Below are positions 1 through 7,927 of a DNA stretch of 64,000 bases, in pieces. The notes under the pieces are model-generated. The model did no database searches and was not told the DNA's origin. It was given only the letters and a program-made list of their open reading frames with translations. The stretch spans positions 1 to 64,000 of the forward strand of contig NZ_NIVS01000043.1 of the NCBI RefSeq assembly GCF_002205165.1, read 5' to 3'. Numbering within the stretch: position 1 is the stretch's first letter; each line of letters starts with the position of its first letter. The translations under genes were made by a program, and so were the position numbers. This DNA is from Stenotrophomonas maltophilia. Its GTDB lineage: Bacteria; Pseudomonadota; Gammaproteobacteria; Xanthomonadales; Xanthomonadaceae.

Positions 1-339
1 TTGAGGTGCCTGCGGGTCGGGGGGGGGGGGGGGGTTTCCGGGACCCGCCGCACTACGAGCCTACATGGACGTACTTGCGGCGGGTCCAGCAGACCCACCC
101 ACACCGGCCCGTGCACTGGAACGTCACTCCGTACGCTTTGGCTTTGGCTTTGGCTTTGGCTTTGGCTTTGGCTTTGGCTTTAGCTTTGGCTTTAGCTTTG
201 GCTTCGGCATTGGCGTTGGGTCCCTTGAGCGCCAGCTGCCAGCCACCAGCCCACGCCAAATCAGCACCGCAAGCCAGATTCAGCCCACACCCCCACCACC
301 CGGATAAACTGTCGGCTCACTGACACCGCCGGTTGCACC
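1..339. repeat. Low-complexity and repeat-rich region upstream of kynU
   Basis: This stretch holds no convincing gene. It contains a run of 16 G at 19-34, a perfect 12-bp inverted repeat (41-52 with 76-87, starting GGACCCGCCGCA) and a hexanucleotide array at 135-218. The short open frames crossing it are made of the repeat itself and encode only Ala-Leu, Gly-Phe or Trp-Leu runs. The 3' part must hold the kynU promoter and leader, but I cannot place a promoter with confidence. The palindrome looks like a dispersed intergenic repeat of Xanthomonads (inference). Confidence 0.7.
135..218 (+). repeat. Hexanucleotide microsatellite, about 14 units of GCTTTG
   Basis: Seven perfect GCTTTG units run from 135 to 176. 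They are followed by seven units with single changes: GCTTTA at 177 and 189, GCTTCG at 201, GCATTG at 207 and GCGTTG at 213. The array ends about 120 bp before the kynU start. Perfect units at one end and decayed units at the other is the usual form of an array that gains and loses copies by slippage. The unit is six bases, so copy-number change would alter promoter spacing rather than a reading frame. Confidence 0.9.
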
Positions 340-1617
340 ATGTCCGAGATCCTCAGCCGCACCCATGCCGTTGCCCTGGACGCCGCCGATCCGCTGCGCG
401 CCCTGCGCAACGAATTCGTCTTCCCCCAGCACAACCACCGCGACCAGACCTACTTCGTCGGCAACTCGCTGGGTCTGCAGCCGCGCGGCGCACGCGCCGC
501 CGTGCAGGAAGTCATGGACAAATGGGCCTCGCTCGCCGTCGAAGGCCACTTCACCGGCGACACCCAGTGGCTGCACTACCACCGCCTGGTGAGCGAACAG
601 CTCGCCCGCGTCGTCGGCGCCCTGCCCAGCGAAGTCGTAGCGATGAACACCCTCAGCGTCAACCTGCACCTGATGATGGTCAGCTTCTACCGGCCCACCG
701 CCGAGCGCCCCGTCATCCTGATGGAGGCCGGCGCCTTCCCCACCGACCGGCACGCGGTGGAGTCGCAGCTCCGCTTCCATGGCTTCAACCCCGATACCGA
801 TCTGGTTGAAGTGCAGCCCGATGAGCCCAACGGCACCATTTCGCTGCAGGCCATCGAACGCGCCATCACCGAGCATGGCCCGCGCCTGGCGCTGGTGCTG
901 TGGCCCGGCGTGCAGTACCGCAGCGGCCAGGTGTTCGATCTGGAGGCCATCACCCGCATGGCGCGCCTGCAGGGCGCCCGGGTCGGTTTCGATCTGGCCC
1001 ACTCGGTCGGCAACGTGCCGCTGCAGCTGCACGACATCGCACCGGATTTCGCCGTGTGGTGCCATTACAAGTACCTCAACGCGGGCCCGGGCGCCGTCGC
1101 CGGCTGCTTCGTGCACGAGCGCCACCACCGCGACGCCACCCTGCCGCGGTTCGCCGGCTGGTGGGGCCATGAAGAAGCCACGCGCTTCAAGATGGCGCCA
1201 CAGTTCGTGCCTGCGGTCGGTGCCGAAGGCTGGCAGCTCAGTAACCCGCCGGTTCTCGGCCTGGCGCCACTGCGCGCTGCGCTGGACGTGGTGGACAAGG
1301 CCGGTGGCATCGACGCGCTGCGCACCAAGTCGCTGCGCCTGACCGGCCTGCTCGATGCCCTCGTGCGTGCCCGCCTGTCCGGCGTGCTCGAGGTGCTGAC
1401 CCCGTCCGAACCCGAGCGCCGCGGCTGCCAACTCTCGCTGCGCGTGGCCGGTGGCCGTGAGCGCGGCCGCAGCCTGTTCGAGTACCTGCAGACCGTGGGG
1501 GTGCTGGGCGACTGGCGCGAGCCCGACGTGATCCGCATCTCGCCGACACCGCTCTACAACCGCTACCTCGACCTGCACCACTTCGTCGAGGAAGTGGAAG
1601 CTTGGGCCGGTCTTTAA
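340..1617 (+). CDS. kynU: Kynureninase
   Basis: This PLP enzyme cleaves kynurenine or 3-hydroxykynurenine to (3-hydroxy)anthranilate and alanine in tryptophan breakdown. It is 425 aa, the normal family length. Family features include the GNSLG motif near residue 42, the PLP-contacting Asp in FDLAHS near 218, and the Schiff-base lysine in the CHYKYLNAGPG motif (K244). kmo follows 31 bp downstream on the same strand, so the two probably form one transcript acting in series. In Xanthomonads this route is thought to supply quinolinate for NAD; the other pathway genes are not in this window. No strong Shine-Dalgarno precedes the ATG. A microsatellite lies in the upstream region. Confidence 0.96.
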   Translation: MSEILSRTHAVALDAADPLRALRNEFVFPQHNHRDQTYFVGNSLGLQPRGARAAVQEVMDKWASLAVEGHFTGDTQWLHYHRLVSEQLARVVGALPSEVVAMNTLSVNLHLMMVSFYRPTAERPVILMEAGAFPTDRHAVESQLRFHGFNPDTDLVEVQPDEPNGTISLQAIERAITEHGPRLALVLWPGVQYRSGQVFDLEAITRMARLQGARVGFDLAHSVGNVPLQLHDIAPDFAVWCHYKYLNAGPGAVAGCFVHERHHRDATLPRFAGWWGHEEATRFKMAPQFVPAVGAEGWQLSNPPVLGLAPLRAALDVVDKAGGIDALRTKSLRLTGLLDALVRARLSGVLEVLTPSEPERRGCQLSLRVAGGRERGRSLFEYLQTVGVLGDWREPDVIRISPTPLYNRYLDLHHFVEEVEAWAGL

Positions 1618-1648
1618 TCCGGCCCTCCCCGCCCCCACGGATATCGTC

Positions 1649-3016
1649 TTGATCGCTACCCCCTCCCGCTCGCTGAGCATCATCGGCGCAGGTCTGGCCG
1701 GTTCGCTGCTCGCCATCCTGCTATCCCGCCAGGGCTGGCAGATCACCTTGTATGAGCGCCGCGGCGATCCGCGCGTAAGCGATTACGAGTCCGGCCGTTC
1801 GATCAATCTGGCGCTCGCCGAGCGTGGTCGGCACGCGCTGCGCCAGGCCGGTGTCGAAGACGCAGTCATGGCCAAGGCGGTGATGATGCGCGGGCGCATG
1901 ATCCATCCGCGCGAGGGCGAGCCGCAGCTGCAGCGCTACGGGCGCGATGACAGCGAAGTGATCTGGTCGATCCACCGCAAGGACCTCAACACCACGCTGC
2001 TGCAGCTGGCCGAAGATGCGGGCGCCACCGTGCATTTCCACCGCCGCCTGCATACCGTGGATTTCGATGCCGGCTACGCGCGCTTCATCGATGACCGCGA
2101 CGACCAGCCGCACGACATCCGCTTCGATACCCTGATCGGTGCCGACGGTGCCGGCTCGGCACTGCGCGCGGCGATGAACCGCAAGCAGCCACTGGACGAG
2201 CGCATCGACTTCCTGGACCACTCCTACAAGGAGCTGGAGATCCCGCCGACCGACGATGGCGGGTTCCGGATCGAGGCCAATGCGCTGCACATCTGGCCAC
2301 GCGGGCACTATATGTGCATCGCGCTGCCGAATGACGAAGGCACGTTCACGGTTACGCTGTTCCTGCCCAACGAGGGTGACCCGAGCTTTGCGACGACCAA
2401 CAGCGGGGCCGAGGCCGAAGCGCTGTTCGCGCGCGACTTCCCCGATGCACTGGCGCTGATCCCGAACCTGCGCCGTGATTGGGAACAGCATCCGCCCGGC
2501 CTGCTCGGCACGCTGCATCTCAAGCATTGGCACATGAAGGGCCGCGCGGTGCTGATCGGCGATGCCGCGCACGCGATGGTCCCGTTCCACGGCCAAGGCA
2601 TGAACTGCGCCTTCGAAGACTGCATCGCGCTGGCCGCGCACCTGCTGGAGCAGGACTCGCTGGCCGAGGCCTTCGCCGCCTTCGAAACGGACCGCAAACC
2701 GAATGCCGAAGCGATCCAGCAGATGGCGCTGGAGAACTACCTGGAGATGCGCGACCGCGTGGCCGATCCACAGTTCCTGCTGCAGCGCGAACTGGAACAG
2801 GCGCTGCAGGCGCGCTGGCCGACCCGCTTCGTGCCGCATTACACGATGGTCACCTTCCTGCGTACGCCGTATGCCGTTGCGCTGGCGCGCACCGACCTGC
2901 AGCGGCGCATGCTCGAAGACGCCACCGCCGGGCACGACAACCTGGCGCAAATCGACTGGGCCGCATTGGAGCGGCTGATCCACGAACACCTGCCCATCCT
3001 GGAGGGCGCGCACTGA
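1649..3016 (+). CDS. kmo: Kynurenine 3-monooxygenase (FAD-dependent)
   Basis: This flavoprotein hydroxylates kynurenine to 3-hydroxykynurenine with NADPH and O2, making the preferred kynureninase substrate. It is 455 aa. The N-terminal dinucleotide fold is visible (IIGAGLAGSL, residues 11-20). The second FAD motif GDAAHAMVPFHGQGMN lies near residue 305. The start is TTG at 1649: no ATG or GTG sits before the Rossmann strand, and TTG gives the expected 10-residue lead. The stop codon shares its last base with the ATG of sbcB, suggesting translational coupling. The large open frames on the opposite strand are shadows. Confidence 0.95.
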   Translation: MIATPSRSLSIIGAGLAGSLLAILLSRQGWQITLYERRGDPRVSDYESGRSINLALAERGRHALRQAGVEDAVMAKAVMMRGRMIHPREGEPQLQRYGRDDSEVIWSIHRKDLNTTLLQLAEDAGATVHFHRRLHTVDFDAGYARFIDDRDDQPHDIRFDTLIGADGAGSALRAAMNRKQPLDERIDFLDHSYKELEIPPTDDGGFRIEANALHIWPRGHYMCIALPNDEGTFTVTLFLPNEGDPSFATTNSGAEAEALFARDFPDALALIPNLRRDWEQHPPGLLGTLHLKHWHMKGRAVLIGDAAHAMVPFHGQGMNCAFEDCIALAAHLLEQDSLAEAFAAFETDRKPNAEAIQQMALENYLEMRDRVADPQFLLQRELEQALQARWPTRFVPHYTMVTFLRTPYAVALARTDLQRRMLEDATAGHDNLAQIDWAALERLIHEHLPILEGAH

Positions 3017-4455
3017 TGGCCGACAGCTTCCTGTTCTATGACCTGGAAACCTTCGGTCAGGACCCGCGCCGCACGCGCATCGCGCAGTTCGCCGGTATCC
3101 GTACCGATGCCGATCTGAACATCATCGATGAGCCGGTGAGCTTCTACGTCAAGCCAGCCGATGATCTGCTGCCCTCGCCGATCGCCACCCTGATCACCGG
3201 CATCACCCCGCAGCACGCGCTCAACGCCGGGGTCACCGAAGCCGAAGCGTTCGCGCGGATCAACGATCTGATGGCGCAGCCGGGCACCTGCTCGCTGGGT
3301 TACAACACGCTGCGCTTCGATGATGAGTTCGTCCGCCACGGGCTGTTCCGCAACTTCTACGATCCCTACGAACGCGAGTGGCGCAACGGCAACTCGCGCT
3401 GGGACCTGCTGGACATGATGCGGCTGCTGCATGCGCTGCGCCCGGACGGCATCGTCTGGCCGCAGCGCGAAGACGGCGCCACCTCGTTCAAGCTGGAGCA
3501 TCTGGCCGCGGCCAACAACGTGCGTCAGGGCGATGCGCACGAGGCGTTGTCGGATGTGCATGCGACGATCGGCCTGGCCAGACTGTTCAAGCAGGCGCAG
3601 CCACGGCTGTGGGACTACGCGCTGAAGCTGCGCGACAAACGCTTTGTCGGCAGCCTGCTGGATGTGGACGCGATGCAGCCGGTGCTGCACATCTCGATGC
3701 GCTACCCGGCCCAGCGCATGTGCGCCGCACCGGTGCTGCCACTGGCCCGCCATCCCTTCATCAACAACCGCATCATCGCGCTCGATCTGGAGGGCGATAT
3801 CGAGCCGCTGCTGGACCTGCCGCCGGAGACCATCGCCGCGCGCCTGTATACCCGCGCCGCCGACATGGCCGAGGGCGAGCAGCGCGTGCCGCTCAAGGAA
3901 GTCCACCTCAACAAGGTGCCGGCGCTGGTCGCGTGGAACCATCTACGCCCGGCCGACCACGCACGCCTGGGGATCGACCCGGCCGTGATCGAGGCCAAGG
4001 CCGAGCGCCTGCGCCAGATCGGCCCGGCCCTGGCCGAGAAGGTCCGCCAGGTGTATTCGGGCGAGCGCACCCTGGCGCCGAGCGATGTCGATGCGTCGCT
4101 GTACGACGGCTTTCTGGCCGACGGCGACAAATCCCTGATGGCCCGCATCCGCACCAGCCCACCGGGCGAACTGGCCAGCTTCGCCGAGCGACTGCGCGAC
4201 CCGCGCATGCCCGAACTGCTGTTCCGGTATCGCGCCCGGAATCACCTGGACAGCCTGGACACCACCGAGCGCTCACGCTGGAACGATTATCGTCGCCAGC
4301 GCCTGCTCGGCGATGCGTCGCTGGGCGAACAGACCCTGCCGCAGTTCACCGCCCAGCTGGATGCACTGGCCGCAGAGCATGCCGACGATGCCGGCAAGCT
4401 CGCCCTGCTGCAGCAACTGCGCGACTGGGGCACCCACCTGCAGAGCAGCCTATGA
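3016..4455 (+). CDS. sbcB: Exodeoxyribonuclease I
   Basis: This 3'-5' single-strand DNA exonuclease acts in recombination and mismatch repair. It is 479 aa, close to E. coli ExoI (475 aa). The DEDDh fold begins at once with FYDLETFG, giving metal ligands D9 and E11. The later HEALSDVHATIGLARL segment carries the ExoIII motif with its histidine and aspartate. The SH3-like and C-terminal ExoI domains follow. The gene overlaps kmo by one base and the next gene by an ATGA junction, so it is embedded in a translationally coupled run despite the unrelated function. Confidence 0.95.
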   Translation: MADSFLFYDLETFGQDPRRTRIAQFAGIRTDADLNIIDEPVSFYVKPADDLLPSPIATLITGITPQHALNAGVTEAEAFARINDLMAQPGTCSLGYNTLRFDDEFVRHGLFRNFYDPYEREWRNGNSRWDLLDMMRLLHALRPDGIVWPQREDGATSFKLEHLAAANNVRQGDAHEALSDVHATIGLARLFKQAQPRLWDYALKLRDKRFVGSLLDVDAMQPVLHISMRYPAQRMCAAPVLPLARHPFINNRIIALDLEGDIEPLLDLPPETIAARLYTRAADMAEGEQRVPLKEVHLNKVPALVAWNHLRPADHARLGIDPAVIEAKAERLRQIGPALAEKVRQVYSGERTLAPSDVDASLYDGFLADGDKSLMARIRTSPPGELASFAERLRDPRMPELLFRYRARNHLDSLDTTERSRWNDYRRQRLLGDASLGEQTLPQFTAQLDALAAEHADDAGKLALLQQLRDWGTHLQSSL

Positions 4456-5138
4456 GCACCTATTTCAGCCCGGCGACTTTCACGTTCCTGCGTGGCCTGG
4501 CCCGCAACAACGACAAGACCTGGTTCAACGAGCACAAGCCGAAGTACGAAGCGCACGTCCGCCAGCCGTTCCTGCGCCTGATCACCGATCTGCAGCCGGA
4601 CCTGGCCGCGGTCAGCGAACATTTCCGCGCCGACCCACGCACCGTGGGTGGCTCGCTGTTCCGCATCTACCGCGATGCGCGCTTCTCCAACGACAAATCG
4701 CCGTACAAGAGCTGGCAGGGCGCGCGCCTGTTCCATGAGCGCCGCAAGCAGGTGCCGGCCCCGTCGTTCTACATCCATCTGCAGCCGGGCGGGAGCTTCG
4801 TCGGCGCGGGGTTGTGGCATCCCGAGCCGGCCACACAGCGCAAGGTGCGGCACTTCATCGTCGACAACCCCGGCAGCTGGAAGGCCGCCGCGCATTCGCC
4901 GGTGCTCCGCAGGAAGTTCGATTTCGAGGAAAGCGAAAAGCTGGTGCGCGCCCCGCGCGGGTTCGAGCCGGATTTCGAGTTCATCGACGATCTCAAGCAC
5001 CGCAACTGGGTGTTCTGGCGCTCGCTGGACGACGCCACGATGACCGGCCCGCGGCTGCGCCAGACCATCGCGGCCGATCTGGTCACGCTGGCGCCGTTCG
5101 TGGATTACCTGTGTGCGGCGCTGGACCTGGAGTTCTGA
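4452..5138 (+). CDS. DUF2461 / TIGR02453 family protein
   Basis: This 228-aa protein belongs to the widespread DUF2461 family, whose biochemical role is not established. Diagnostic segments are the N-terminal FLRGLARNNDKTWF, the central FRIYRDARFSNDKSPYKSW and the FYIHLQPGGSFVGAGLW strand. There is no signal peptide or membrane segment, so it is probably cytoplasmic. It starts inside the sbcB stop (ATGA), implying co-translation. The family assignment is firm; no function should be read into it beyond the operon link. Confidence 0.88.
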   Translation: MSTYFSPATFTFLRGLARNNDKTWFNEHKPKYEAHVRQPFLRLITDLQPDLAAVSEHFRADPRTVGGSLFRIYRDARFSNDKSPYKSWQGARLFHERRKQVPAPSFYIHLQPGGSFVGAGLWHPEPATQRKVRHFIVDNPGSWKAAAHSPVLRRKFDFEESEKLVRAPRGFEPDFEFIDDLKHRNWVFWRSLDDATMTGPRLRQTIAADLVTLAPFVDYLCAALDLEF

Positions 5139-5199
5139 GTTTCACGTGCATTGACACCGGCTGCGGCAAGCTGGGCACCATGACGACAAGGCAGACCCG

Positions 5200-5781
5200 A
5201 TGAAGAAGCTGCTCTGGTTGCTGGTTGCCCTGCTGCTGGTCCTGGCCGGCGTTGTGTTCAGCGGCCCCTATGTGACCGTCCATGGCCTCAGCCGTGCGAT
5301 CGAACAGCGCGATACCGCCAAGCTGGACCGCTATGTCGATTTCCCGATGCTGCGTGCCAACCTGCGCGCCCAGCTCAGCGACTACGTGGTCCGTCGGGCC
5401 GGCCCGGACATGCAGTCCAGCCTGTTCGGCGCGTTGCTGCTTTCGGCCGGTGACCGCCTCAGTGCGACCGCCGTGGATGCGCTGGTGACCCCGAGCGGCA
5501 TCGGCGCGCTGCTGGAGGGCCATACCCTGTGGAAGCGCGCCAGTAACGACCTGGACAGCCCCAGCAACGACGCCTACGCCGGGCCACGGCCGGCGCGGCC
5601 GCTGAAAGGTGCCACCCATCATTTCGAGTCGCTGTCGCGTTTTACCGCCACCACCTACACGCCGCAGGGTGCACCAGTGGTATTCATCCTGCAGCGCTCG
5701 GGCCTGCGCTGGCGGCTGGTCGACATCCGGCTGCCGCTCGATCCGGCCACCACCGCGCCGTCGGTCCTGCCGATCCGGTAG
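5200..5781 (+). CDS. DUF2939 domain protein, membrane-anchored
   Basis: This 193-aa protein has one N-terminal hydrophobic segment (residues about 3-22, Lys-Lys then Leu/Val-rich) that is a signal anchor or uncleaved signal. A soluble domain of DUF2939 type follows, with HGLSRAIEQRDTAKLDRYVDFP near its start and LRWRLVDIRLPL at the end, so it probably faces the periplasm. No function is known. It starts 61 bp after the previous gene, with GGCAGACCCG upstream of the ATG. Its TAG stop lies inside the GTAG opening of a SMAG-like hairpin. Confidence 0.8.
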   Translation: MKKLLWLLVALLLVLAGVVFSGPYVTVHGLSRAIEQRDTAKLDRYVDFPMLRANLRAQLSDYVVRRAGPDMQSSLFGALLLSAGDRLSATAVDALVTPSGIGALLEGHTLWKRASNDLDSPSNDAYAGPRPARPLKGATHHFESLSRFTATTYTPQGAPVVFILQRSGLRWRLVDIRLPLDPATTAPSVLPIR

Positions 5782-5802
5782 GTACCCACCGCTGGTGGGT
5801 AC
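5778..5802 (+). repeat. SMAG-like GTAG hairpin
   Basis: GTAG is followed by a perfect 9-bp stem (5782-5790 with 5794-5802, GTACCCACC) and a GCT loop. This is the layout of Stenotrophomonas SMAG/REP elements. The TAG within GTAG is the stop codon of the preceding gene. A weaker related stem-loop (CGCCA...TGGCG) lies just downstream. It may also act in mRNA 3' end stabilisation or termination (inference). Confidence 0.7.
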
Positions 5803-5855
5803 ATGGGCGCCACCGTTGGCGGATACCTGGGCCCCACGTGCATCCGGGCGGTGCA

Positions 5856-6803
5856 TCAACCGTCGTTGGCGACCCCATGCGGCACATGCCCAGCCGCGAC
5901 GCTCTGATGCTGCAGCGCGCTGTCGATGTTGTGCTGGGAATCGTCGAAGAAGATGTCCGCGCCGAACGCCTCCAGGAACGGACCCTTGTGGCGGCCGCCG
6001 AGGAACAGCGCTTCGTCCAGACGCACGCCCCACTCGCGCAGCGTGCGGATCACCCGCTCGTGCGCCGGCGCCGAACGCGCCGTCACCAGGGCGGTACGGA
6101 TCGGCGCATCCTCGCCCGACGGGAACACGGCCTGCAGCGTGTGCAGGGCCGAGAGGAAATTGCGGAACGGGCCACCGCTGAGCGGCTCGCGGGCGTTCTC
6201 GCGCTCATGGCGGCCGAACGCTTCCACGCCCTGCTCGCGCGAGATGCGCTCGCTTTCATCGCCGAAGATCACCGCATCGCCATCGAAGGCGATGCGCAGC
6301 TGGCCCAGCGGACGGCCCAGATCGACCTGCTCGGCCGCGGCGATCGTTTCGCCCGGCGGCTTGGGCAGGATGGTGGCCGCAGCGATCCCGTGCAGGAGCG
6401 CACGGCGCACCGATTCCGGGTTGGCCGACAGGAACAGATCGGTGCCGAACGGCTTCACATACGGCCAGGTCGGCTCGCCCGCGGTGAAGGTCGCGCGGAT
6501 GATGCCCAGGTCGTAGTGCTGGATCGAATTGAAGATGCGCAGGCCGGTATCGGCCGAGTTGCGCGAGAGCAGGATCACTTCCACCCGCGGCTGTTCCGGT
6601 GACTGGCCCTGGTTGAGCGCGAGCAGCTTGCGCACCACCGGGAAGGCCACGCCGGGGCGCAGTACGTCATCCTCGTGCTTGCGCTGGTACTCGGCGTAGG
6701 CATCCACGCCTTCGGCCTCGAACAGGGCGTGACCCTCTTCCAGATCGAACAGGGCCCGCGAGGTCACGGCAACGGTCAGCAAACGGGGGGTGTTGTCGCC
6801 CAT
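5856..6803 (-). CDS. Cytosolic 5'-nucleotidase (PF06189 type)
   Basis: This 315-aa enzyme probably dephosphorylates nucleoside 5'-monophosphates. It matches the NT5C1-like 5'-nucleotidase family: AVTSRALFDLEEGHALFE at the N-terminus, an EVILLSRNSADTGLRIFNS segment, then AFDGDAVIFGDESE with the acidic cluster expected at a Mg site, and a C-terminal FFDDSQHNID motif. The ATG at 6803 (MGDNTPRL) is preferred over a start 17 codons upstream because homology begins there. nadK lies 79 bp upstream on the same strand, so the two may be co-transcribed and share a nucleotide-pool role. Confidence 0.86.
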   Translation of the reverse strand: MGDNTPRLLTVAVTSRALFDLEEGHALFEAEGVDAYAEYQRKHEDDVLRPGVAFPVVRKLLALNQGQSPEQPRVEVILLSRNSADTGLRIFNSIQHYDLGIIRATFTAGEPTWPYVKPFGTDLFLSANPESVRRALLHGIAAATILPKPPGETIAAAEQVDLGRPLGQLRIAFDGDAVIFGDESERISREQGVEAFGRHERENAREPLSGGPFRNFLSALHTLQAVFPSGEDAPIRTALVTARSAPAHERVIRTLREWGVRLDEALFLGGRHKGPFLEAFGADIFFDDSQHNIDSALQHQSVAAGHVPHGVANDG

Positions 6804-6882
6804 GGCAATCAGCAATCCAATGCGGCCGCAGCGGCCGGCCAGCCATTCTCCCACAGAGCATGGCCGCCACGGCCGTGTGCCC

Positions 6883-7653
6883 TCAGAACATGAACTGCTC
6901 GCTCAGGATCCGGTCTTCCAGATTGTGTTCCGGATCGAACAGCATGGTGACGCGGCGCTCGCGCGATTCACGGATGGTGACTTCCACGACATCGCGGGTT
7001 TCGTGCGAATCGGCGGTGACGCTGACCGGGCGCTTGTACGGATCCAGCACGCGGAACCGCACTTCGGTATCGGCCTTGAGGATCGCGCCCCGCCAGCGGC
7101 GCGGACGATAAGGCGCCAACGGCGTCAGTGCGATGGTGTGCGAGCCCAGCGGCAGGATCGGGCCGTGCGCGGAGTAGTTGTAGGCGGTGCTGCCGGCCGG
7201 GGTGGCCACCAGCACGCCGTCACCGATCAGCTCGGCCACGCGCTCCTGCCCATTGAGGTCGATGCCGATGTGCGCGGCCTGCCGGGTCTGGCGCAGCAGC
7301 GATACATCGTTGTAGGCCAGCGAACCGGTGGTGGTGCCGGACTCGGTCAGTGCCAGCATCTCCAGCGGCCGCAGGTTGGCCGGCTCGGCGGCTGCCAGGC
7401 GCGCCGGCAGATCGTCATCACGGAACTGGTTCATCAGGAAGCCGACCGTGCCCAGCTTCATGCCGAACACGGGCCGATCCAGCGCGCCATAGCGATGCAG
7501 GGTCTGCAGCAGGAAGCCATCACCGCCCAACGGGCACAGCACCTCGGCCTGCTCGGGCGCGTAGTCGCCGTAGCGGGCCCGCATCTGTGCCAGGGCGAGC
7601 TGCGCCGCTTCGGTGGAGCTGGCCATGAAGGCGATACGGGGGGTGTCGCTCAT
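6883..7653 (-). CDS. nadK: NAD kinase
   Basis: This enzyme phosphorylates NAD to NADP and is the sole NADP source in most bacteria. It is 256 aa, the short-form length. The [12 protein letters not shown] motif near the N-terminus is the GGDG active-site signature. The AYNDVSL segment and [22 protein letters not shown] complete the family set. The start is placed at 7653 (MSDTPRIAF), because the open frame upstream lacks family homology. A 5'-nucleotidase follows on the same strand. Confidence 0.93.
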   Translation of the reverse strand: MSDTPRIAFMASSTEAAQLALAQMRARYGDYAPEQAEVLCPLGGDGFLLQTLHRYGALDRPVFGMKLGTVGFLMNQFRDDDLPARLAAAEPANLRPLEMLALTESGTTTGSLAYNDVSLLRQTRQAAHIGIDLNGQERVAELIGDGVLVATPAGSTAYNYSAHGPILPLGSHTIALTPLAPYRPRRWRGAILKADTEVRFRVLDPYKRPVSVTADSHETRDVVEVTIRESRERRVTMLFDPEHNLEDRILSEQFMF

Positions 7654-7927
7654 CGGTGAATCCGGGTGGGGTATGCCGGCAAGAGCATAACCGTTCGTGC
7701 CGGTCGCAGGCCCGCACGAACCGAAACGAAAACGGCCCCGCCGAAGCAGAGCCGTGTGTTTCATGCAATGCAGTTACCAGACCCCGCCCATCCCTCTGGA
7801 GCAGAGCCCCCCCTGAGTCAGGGGGGCGCGCCGAAGGCGCGGGGGCCCGGACGCATGGTTTGCATGGTCCCCACGGTTTGCAGAGCAACCCGTGGGGCGT
7901 CAGCGCGAATGCGCTCACGCACCATGC
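7654..7927. other. Intergenic region with three stacked hairpins downstream of NAD-GDH
   Basis: This region separates the end of the dehydrogenase gene from nadK, both on the minus strand. Three strong inverted repeats lie in a row: 7808-7826 (CCCCCCTGA/TCAGGGGGG, one-base loop), 7827-7841 (CGCGCC/GGCGCG, GAA loop) and 7869-7897 (13-bp stem, one mismatch, AGA loop). None has a clear U tract, so Rho-independent termination is not certain. A further 8-bp repeat GTTCGTGC/GCACGAAC lies nearer nadK. The nadK promoter should be here but I cannot place it. Confidence 0.7.

Noticed and set aside
135-218. Hexanucleotide array considered as a CRISPR
   Set aside because: The units are six bases with no spacers, so it is a microsatellite. 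No cas genes are present.
1-323. Open frames through the repeat array coding (AL)n, (FG)n or (WL)n peptides
   Set aside because: Their sequence is only the microsatellite read in different frames, with no signal peptide or ribosome site.
280-1746. 488-aa open frame antisense to kynU
   Set aside because: The composition is of shadow type, and kynU on the other strand has full catalytic motifs.
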